Shown one piece after another: positions 15,330-20,043 of a stretch of 20,043 nt of DNA; position 1 is the stretch's first letter, and every line of letters starts with the position of its first letter. The notes beneath the pieces are model-generated. The model worked only from the letters and a program-made list of their open reading frames with translations, searched no databases and had not been told where the DNA came from. The stretch is from positions 1-20,043 of the forward strand of contig CALAUG010000008.1 in assembly GCA_937892155.1 (NCBI GenBank). Reading direction: 5' to 3'. The translations under genes were made by a program, and so were the position numbers. The DNA comes from an uncultured Bacteroidales bacterium (lineage in GTDB: Bacteria; Bacteroidota; Bacteroidia; Bacteroidales; UBA1715).

Positions 15330-16700
15330 TTATTTGATAGCTTCTAATATTGCTTTTGCAAATTCATCAAGATGAGGATCGCGGGCTCCCATAACAATCA
15401 CCACGTCGTTTGGTTTTACCAATTCCTTGATTCGTTGGAGCGATTGCTCTTTGTCGCCGACGTATTCGGCATTTTTTCCGTTTGACTGCATTGCGTCGCT
15501 CACTATTGTTGATGAAATATTTCTGTCAACCGTTCCTCCGGCATAGTAAATATCGGCAATCAAGAAAATATCTTGCTCGCGAAGCGCGTCGCCAACCATT
15601 TGTGAAAGTTCTGCGTGCATAAAACGCATTGGGCCGTAGCCGTGAGGTTGAAACCATGCAATAACTCGTTCGCCAATTTGTTGGCAGGCTTTTATTACTG
15701 CTGCAACTTCAGCAGGATTGTGTGCGAAGTCATCTATTACGTAGCAGTTATTTTTTGTTTTGCCCACTAATTGCGCACGACGGTAAATGCCACGGAATGT
15801 TGCCAATGCCTTTGTACTTTCTTCTATGGAAATTCCAGCCGCCGATGTTGCCGCAATCGCAGCCAAGGCGTTTTCCATATTGTGTTTCCCAATTGCAGGA
15901 ATTGTACACGAAACACCGTTCACGTCAAAAGAAATGGAGAATCCTTCTTGCTTGAAGTTTGTTCCTCGTATTGCAGCTCCGTCAACTGTTCCAAAGTTAT
16001 AGTTGTTGCTTTGGGAAAGTTTTTTCGTTAGCGCATAGTCCTGATTTGCAATGAAAAACGATTTTGTATTGTCACGGAACGTAGAGAATAATTGTTCCAA
16101 TTCGTCATATTCTTTATGGTCGCGGTCAATGTTGAGCAACAATGAAATTTCTGGTTTATAGTTTACTATCGAACCGTCCGATTCGTCCGATTCAATAACC
16201 AACCAATCGCTTTTGCCAACCCACGCATTGCCTGGCAAGCCTTTCTCCTGCAAAACGCTCAAACCTGCACCGGTAATAAGCGAAGGAGATTTTCCGCATT
16301 GTTCCATAATATGGAAAACCATTGCCGTAGTGGTTGATTTTCCTGAGGTTCCGCCAACGGCGATTGTCCGTACACTATTCGAAATTTCTGCTAAAATTGC
16401 AGAACGTTTCATAATAGGAATATTGAGTTGCAATGCTTTTTGATACTCTACATTTGTCTCTTCGATTGCCGTTGAAACTACAACCACATCAACATCGGGA
16501 GTGATTCCTCTTCCGTCTTGAAAATAGCAGTTGATTCCCATTGCCTCGAATTGTGTTTCCGATAATAGTTTTTGTTCTTGACCGAACAATCTATCGGAAC
16601 CGGAAACTTCCTTGCCTTTGCCACGGAGATATTGGGCAATGGCGCTCATTCCCGTACCGGCAATTCCAACAAAGAAAAAATGTGAATAAGCATCTAACAT
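15330..16700 (-). CDS. MurC-like Mur ligase family protein, substrate uncertain
   Basis: The 456-residue cytoplasmic protein has the three-domain Mur ligase layout. An N-terminal Rossmann-like domain carries FFVGIAGTGMSAIAQYL (8-24) and GSDR (34-37). The central ATPase has P-loop GGTSGKSTTT (116-125), SDESDGS (171-177) and NIDRDH (190-195). The C-terminal domain has RGIYRR (303-308), DDFAHNP (323-329) and QPHGYGPMRF (351-360). Overall it is closest to MurC, which joins L-alanine to UDP-MurNAc. However, MurC normally reads GTHGKTTTT in the P-loop, DDYGHHP and QPHRYTR, so several diagnostic residues differ. It is also paired with proA and not with cell-division genes. A ligase acting on another UDP-muramyl or amino-acid substrate, or a recycling enzyme such as Mpl, is possible. 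The start is 20 bases after the proA stop, indicating an operon. Confidence 0.85.
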   Translation of the reverse strand: MLDAYSHFFFVGIAGTGMSAIAQYLRGKGKEVSGSDRLFGQEQKLLSETQFEAMGINCYFQDGRGITPDVDVVVVSTAIEETNVEYQKALQLNIPIMKRSAILAEISNSVRTIAVGGTSGKSTTTAMVFHIMEQCGKSPSLITGAGLSVLQEKGLPGNAWVGKSDWLVIESDESDGSIVNYKPEISLLLNIDRDHKEYDELEQLFSTFRDNTKSFFIANQDYALTKKLSQSNNYNFGTVDGAAIRGTNFKQEGFSISFDVNGVSCTIPAIGKHNMENALAAIAATSAAGISIEESTKALATFRGIYRRAQLVGKTKNNCYVIDDFAHNPAEVAAVIKACQQIGERVIAWFQPHGYGPMRFMHAELSQMVGDALREQDIFLIADIYYAGGTVDRNISSTIVSDAMQSNGKNAEYVGDKEQSLQRIKELVKPNDVVIVMGARDPHLDEFAKAILEAIK

Positions 16701-16720
16701 ATTCCTAAAAATTTATAATT

Positions 16721-18010
16721 CTATATTGAGAACTTTTTGTCAATCTTTTTGTGAGTGAACGTTGATTTGCCCGAAACGTAGTCGGCAACAATTTGTCCGT
16801 TACCTTTCAATTTCCATTTGTAGATTGTCAAGCCTTCAAGTCCAACAGGGCCACGTGCGTGAAGTTTATTTGTGCTTATGCCCACTTCTGCGCCCAAACC
16901 ATAACGGAATCCGTCGGCAAAACGTGTGCTACAGTTCCAGAATACATCGGCCGAATCAATAAGATTCATAAATGTTTCGGCAGCCTGAGGATTTTTTGTG
17001 ATAATAGCCTCGGTATGGCGGCTGCTGTATGTGTTGATGTGTTCAATTGCATCTTCCAAAGAGTCAACAATCCTGATAGAAACCTTATAGTCCAACCATT
17101 CTGATTTCCAATTGGTTGCTGTTTCGCAGGAAATGATTTGTTTTGTCCGTTCACATCCATAAATTTCCACATTGTGGCTTTGTAGTGATTCGGCAAGTTT
17201 AGGCAGAACTATTTGTGCAATGTCCTTGTGAATCAAGATTGTTTCAGTTGCGTTGCAAACCGATACATATTGTGTTTTTGCGTCGGTGGCAACTCTCACA
17301 GCCATTTCCACATCGGCATCTTTGTCGATGTATGTGTGGCAAATGCCGTCGGCGTGTCCCATCACAGCAATGTTGGAATTGTTCATAATGTATTGAACGA
17401 ACGCATTCGAGCCACGAGGAATAATCAAGTCGATATATTTGTCGAGTTTTAGCATTTCGTTCACATCTTCGCGGGTTTCGAGCAGCTGAATCCAGCCCGA
17501 AGGAACGCCGCTTTGTTCCGATGCTTCGCGAATGATTTTTGCCAAAATTCTATTTGTTTCGATTGCTTCGCGACCGCCTTTCATCAACGTTGCGTTGCCG
17601 CTTTTTAGGCAAAGTGATGAAATTTGGACCAAAGCGTCGGGACGCGATTCAAAAATCACTCCGATAACACCGATAGGACAACTTACTTTGTACAGTTCCA
17701 AACCATTGTCGAGTTCGGTTGCTGCAAGAGTTTCGCCAATTGGTTCCGGTAATTGGATAAGACTTTTGATTCCGGCAACTACGTCGTTGATTTTTCCTTC
17801 GTCGAATTTTAAACGTTTAAGAAGAGGCGCAGCTAAATTTTCTTCTTCGCTTCGTTTTAAATCTATTTTGTTGGCAGCGATAATCTCGCTTGAATGCTCG
17901 GTTAATGCCTTGGCGATATTGTTCAAGGCCTCGTTTTTCTTTTCTGTTGAAAGAGCGGCCAATTCTATTGATGCTTTTTTTGCCGCAGATGCTAAGTCGA
18001 TAGTTTGCAT
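16721..18010 (-). CDS. proA: Glutamate-5-semialdehyde dehydrogenase (gamma-glutamyl phosphate reductase)
   Basis: The cytoplasmic enzyme reduces gamma-glutamyl phosphate to glutamate semialdehyde with NADPH, the second step of proline synthesis. The 429-residue product is of normal length. The conserved CPIGVIGVIFESRPDA segment (111-126), LKSGNATLMKGGREA (135-149), IIPRGSN (196-202) and the catalytic Cys252 in SVCNATET are all present, followed by WNCSTRFADGFRYGLGAEVGIST in the C-terminal part. A good promoter lies 18 bases upstream of the ATG. proB, which makes the substrate, is not in this window. The Mur ligase gene follows on the same strand and is probably read from the same promoter. 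Confidence 0.98.
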   Translation of the reverse strand: MQTIDLASAAKKASIELAALSTEKKNEALNNIAKALTEHSSEIIAANKIDLKRSEEENLAAPLLKRLKFDEGKINDVVAGIKSLIQLPEPIGETLAATELDNGLELYKVSCPIGVIGVIFESRPDALVQISSLCLKSGNATLMKGGREAIETNRILAKIIREASEQSGVPSGWIQLLETREDVNEMLKLDKYIDLIIPRGSNAFVQYIMNNSNIAVMGHADGICHTYIDKDADVEMAVRVATDAKTQYVSVCNATETILIHKDIAQIVLPKLAESLQSHNVEIYGCERTKQIISCETATNWKSEWLDYKVSIRIVDSLEDAIEHINTYSSRHTEAIITKNPQAAETFMNLIDSADVFWNCSTRFADGFRYGLGAEVGISTNKLHARGPVGLEGLTIYKWKLKGNGQIVADYVSGKSTFTHKKIDKKFSI

Positions 18011-18028
18011 AGTATTAAATTATACGTG

Positions 18029-18060
18029 CAATATTAGGCAATTTATACTAGAATCGCAAA
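18029..18060 (-). promoter_or_regulatory. proA promoter
   Basis: On the minus strand, TTTG (18057-18060), a 20-base spacer and TAATATTG (18029-18036, one base off TAnnTTTG) form a well-spaced promoter. The -7 element ends 18 bases before the proA ATG and lies in the 64-base gap after the YqaA-like gene. Confidence 0.55.
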
Positions 18061-18074
18061 GCAAAGTGTATTAG

Positions 18075-18521
18075 TTACAACAATTGTATGCCAAACTTTT
18101 GCCAGATAAAAATCCAAAAAACAAATCGTATAAAACGACCTATTAGCATCCAAAATGCACATTGTTTCCAATTGATTTTGTAGAAACCGAGAGCAATGGC
18201 AAACACGTCGCCCACAATTGGTAACCATGTAACAAAAGCCAACAACGAACCCCAGCGTTCTACAAGTTTTTGTTGCTGTTCCAGTTTTTCTTTTTTGATT
18301 TTGAACCATTTTTCAATGCGGTCCATATTGCCTATGCGGCCAATGTAGTACGATGTGAGTCCTCCGAGCCAATTTCCCAAGGTTGCGAGAACGAGGCAAA
18401 GACTTGTCTTTAGTCCGATTGCGAGACAACCAACCAGCAATGCGTCGGCGCTGAACGGCACAACCGTTGATGCCAAAAACGAACCAACAAACAAACCAAA
18501 ATATCCTAAATCAGACAGCAT
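18075..18521 (-). CDS. YqaA/DedA-type small membrane protein
   Basis: The 148-residue inner-membrane protein has hydrophobic segments at about 4-32, 36-60, 90-112 and 120-146. A charged helix, MDRIEKWFKIKKEKLEQQQK (about 65-84), separates two halves. It carries DedA/VTT-type features: a VVPFSADALL segment near the first helix, GNWLGGLTSYYIGR at 49-62 and WLPIVGDVFAIALGF at 99-113, which is the conserved loop of the YqaA subgroup. DedA-family proteins help move lipid carriers and phospholipids across the membrane and support envelope homeostasis; the YqaA branch is little studied. The length equals that of YqaA proteins and is shorter than full DedA. The start at 18521 sits seven bases after an exact -7 element. 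Confidence 0.85.
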   Translation of the reverse strand: MLSDLGYFGLFVGSFLASTVVPFSADALLVGCLAIGLKTSLCLVLATLGNWLGGLTSYYIGRIGNMDRIEKWFKIKKEKLEQQQKLVERWGSLLAFVTWLPIVGDVFAIALGFYKINWKQCAFWMLIGRFIRFVFWIFIWQKFGIQLL

Positions 18522-18528
18522 ACAGGTA

Positions 18529-18536
18529 CAAATGTA
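18529..18536 (-). promoter_or_regulatory. -7 element of the YqaA-like gene
   Basis: Read on the minus strand, TACATTTG matches TAnnTTTG exactly and ends seven bases before the ATG at 18521, so the message has almost no leader. A well-spaced -33 TTTG is not evident. Confidence 0.4.
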
Positions 18537-18672
18537 TGAAATCTCAAAATATTGTCAGAATTTTAGATTGGTGAGTGTTAAAACTATGCAGCCTTCGAAT
18601 AATCAACAATAGAGATGTCTTGCATGAGTTTTTTGACATAGAAACTCTTTAATTAATTTATTTGAGACAAAA

Positions 18673-18740
18673 ATCCCCGTAGGGGATGTATGTCAATAAA
18701 AAATTAAACCAACACACAATTTTCAACCCCGTTAGGGTTG
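18673..18740. repeat. Pair of small hairpin repeats (CCCCGTAGGGG and CCCGTTAGGG types)
   Basis: ATCCCCGTAGGGGAT (18673-18687) is a perfect 6-bp hairpin with a GTA loop, flanked by GACA and TGTC. CAACCCCGTTAGGGTTG (18724-18740) forms another 6-bp hairpin with a CGTTA loop. Elements of this look are dispersed in Bacteroidota genomes. They are the last sequence with Bacteroidales character before the change at about 18,745. The rest of 18537-18753 shows no gene and only one weak hairpin (18626-18647). Confidence 0.45.
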
Positions 18741-18753
18741 CATTTCAAATAAA

Positions 18754-19347
18754 ATGATTGCTATTGATAATGATCAATTCAATGACATTTCTGGAAGTAA
18801 AATAAAATTTCATGAAAACTTACCAAAGCATATTGATGAAATATTGATGAGAACTTGTTTTATTTTAAAAAAGGCAGTTTCAAAAGAATTATTAGCTCCT
18901 GATTCAAATGAAAAAAGAGAAAACTTAAAAGATAATATCAGTGTTGTTGATTGTTATTCTGACCTAGAACCATTCAAAATCAGTTATTTATCAAGATTTA
19001 CAATTGGAGAAAATATTTTTGATCCAAATAATGAAAATAATATTGCTTATGAGCTCGTTAAAGTTATCTCTGAAAATATTCCTTGTGAATTTAGAAAAAA
19101 ATTAGCATCAAATATTGTTTTAAGTGGAGGAGTTACTATGTTTGTTGGATTCTATCAAAGATTTATTGAAGAAATCAAAGAATTAGTTGACACTCCAGAT
19201 TTCAAAAAGATTCAAAAGATGAAAGATTCAATTAGAATTCATAAAGTTGTTTTTCCTAGAAACTGTTTACATTGGATTGGTGCAAGTCTTATGAATGGAG
19301 CTGGATTATTTAATAATTTAAAAAGAAAAATTAAAACAGCTCCCTGA
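18754..19347 (+). CDS. C-terminal fragment of a eukaryotic actin-related protein, Arp10-like (foreign)
   Basis: The frame encodes 197 residues that match the C-terminal half of an actin-fold protein: ADP/ATP-binding LASNIVLSGGVTMFVGFYQR (the LxGGxxMxxGF signature, near 123-142), and a C-terminal HWIGASLMNGAG (near 172-183). Several segments fit Arp10, the pointed-end subunit of dynactin, better than actin: ILMRTCFILKK near 30-40, IKELVDTPDFKKIQK near 146-160 and RIHKVVFPRNC near 165-175. The N-terminal half with the first phosphate-binding loop is missing, and an in-frame TAG at 18733 closes the frame upstream. The C-terminus is also cut: the last residues (KRKIKTAP) come from A-rich sequence at the next junction. 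The region is far more AT-rich than its neighbours and has no TAnnTTTG element. It is a gene fragment from a protist-like eukaryote, not a bacterial gene; bacterial transfer is not supported. Confidence 0.8.
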   Translation: MIAIDNDQFNDISGSKIKFHENLPKHIDEILMRTCFILKKAVSKELLAPDSNEKRENLKDNISVVDCYSDLEPFKISYLSRFTIGENIFDPNNENNIAYELVKVISENIPCEFRKKLASNIVLSGGVTMFVGFYQRFIEEIKELVDTPDFKKIQKMKDSIRIHKVVFPRNCLHWIGASLMNGAGLFNNLKRKIKTAP

Positions 19348-19351
19348 AAAA

Positions 19352-20043
19352 ATGAATAAACCTTTGTTTATTTATTCTTCAGAGAGTCATCCGGAAGATG
19401 TTGTATTAGGTTTGGACATGAAAGATGATAACGGTGACATTGTCATTGTTTCTGTTCATCCTGATGGAAAAGGACAAATAAATTCAATTTCTATTGCAGC
19501 AAACTTTGTTACATCTGTTTATGGTAAAAACAATATTGTCAATGCGTTAAACAGAGTGGTTTCGTCAGGAAAAATGTTGTATTTCAATAAAAAAAGAACC
19601 GCATCTGCAATTCCGAATGCCAAGCTCCAATTGCTTGGGTCGGCCTTTGCTGATGGGTTCTATGAAGGAAATATAACACAATTCATGAACGGAAGTCAAG
19701 AGAAATTTGATGTATTCCCCAAGGCAAGCAAGGCAATAACCAATCGTGAGTACACAGCTCTTAACCGGAAGTATGATGCAGCTGTAAAGCTGGCAGCATA
19801 CTGGAAGAACGAGACTAAGACATCTACTCCTCACATCCGTGATACGGATATTAAGCGCTTTGGTGAGAAGATCCTGAAGGACTATTCATCCACGCTTAAG
19901 TATGAGGACATCAAGGATGAGCTGACAGCTGCGGTGAACCGGTTCACACTGAATCCGATCTCTGATCGTGATGCTGTGGAGATGGCATATCCCCTGGCTA
20001 AGAAGATCATTGAAAGCGCCAGTGAGATCGTAAACGATCCTGA
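19352..20043 (+). CDS. Interior of a large phage/ICE protein with MuF-C-like domain (truncated at both ends)
   Basis: The frame is open to the window end and continues upstream of the ATG at 19352 back to a TAA at 19319-19321, where the added residues (KEKLKQLPEK) still fit the domain. So the gene is cut at its 5' side by the junction and the ATG is internal. Residues 1-85 resemble the MuF-C-type domain found in very large proteins of Firmicutes phages and conjugative elements: MKDDNGDIVIVSVHPDGKG, NFVTSVYGKNN and KMLYFNKKR are the characteristic pieces. The remaining ~145 residues (YWKNETKTSTPHIRDTDIKR and similar) look like the helical linker part that follows in such polyproteins. No catalytic motif is visible. 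The role is unknown; association with mobile elements is from memory of the family. GC content rises from about 37% near the start to about 55% near the end in single 60-base lines counted by hand. Confidence 0.55.
   Translation, partial: MNKPLFIYSSESHPEDVVLGLDMKDDNGDIVIVSVHPDGKGQINSISIAANFVTSVYGKNNIVNALNRVVSSGKMLYFNKKRTASAIPNAKLQLLGSAFADGFYEGNITQFMNGSQEKFDVFPKASKAITNREYTALNRKYDAAVKLAAYWKNETKTSTPHIRDTDIKRFGEKILKDYSSTLKYEDIKDELTAAVNRFTLNPISDRDAVEMAYPLAKKIIESASEIVNDP

Noticed and set aside
16213..18074. Several plus-strand open frames across the Mur ligase and proA region
   Set aside because: They lie entirely opposite well-recognised genes, have no family features or promoters, and arise from the codon pattern of the minus-strand genes.
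18754..19347. A bacterial actin-like (ParM/MreB-type) or cytoskeletal system
   Set aside because: The sequence follows eukaryotic Arp10 segment by segment, lacks the N-terminal half, and has neither a partner gene nor a bacterial promoter.

Overview
The first ~18.7 kb is ordinary chromosome of a Bacteroidota bacterium, most likely order Bacteroidales. Three things point there: type IX secretion system (T9SS) genes (a PorU-type C25 peptidase, PorP/SprF, and a PD40-OmpA protein), promoters of the phylum's TAnnTTTG form just upstream of most gene starts, and lipid- or peptidoglycan-related genes of Bacteroidota type. Species cannot be told from the sequence alone.

Layout from left to right. Positions 1-143 hold the end of a gene whose product finishes in a T9SS C-terminal sorting domain, followed by a terminator-like hairpin. 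A promoter then precedes a strongly self-complementary stretch (about 318-500) that looks like a free-standing structured RNA of 6S type; it converges on hisS (minus strand). Divergent from hisS runs a plus-strand series: a BFN/DUF151-UVR protein, a DUF4468-like exported protein with an acidic tail, a secreted polysaccharide deacetylase, a 1629-residue PorU2-like gingipain-fold peptidase, metG, porP/sprF and a TPR-PD40-OmpA protein. A perfect 26-bp inverted repeat (15263-15317) ends this run and also serves the convergent minus-strand group: a MurC-like Mur ligase, proA and a YqaA/DedA-type membrane protein.

PorU-like peptidase, PorP/SprF and the OmpA protein form the functional core: proteins exported across the outer membrane by T9SS carry a C-terminal domain that a PorU-type enzyme removes, and PorP/SprF with an OmpA-type partner belong to the outer-membrane/periplasmic side of the same machinery. 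The protein cut off at the left edge is a probable client. metG sits inside this cluster.

The last ~1.3 kb does not belong with the rest. At about 18,740-18,754 the Bacteroidales sequence stops just after two small hairpin repeats and an AT-rich stretch begins that encodes the C-terminal half of a eukaryotic actin-related protein, best matching Arp10 of dynactin. Within about 19,311-19,330 this is in turn broken off and joined, in another reading frame, to the interior of a large protein of the kind carried by Firmicutes phages and conjugative elements (MuF-C-like domain). Both genes are truncated at the join. The simplest reading is a chimeric contig or amplification artefact from a mixed (gut or rumen-like) community containing protists, not a biological fusion. 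No new defence or metabolic system is evident; the best candidates for real novelty are the structured RNA and the divergent Mur ligase.
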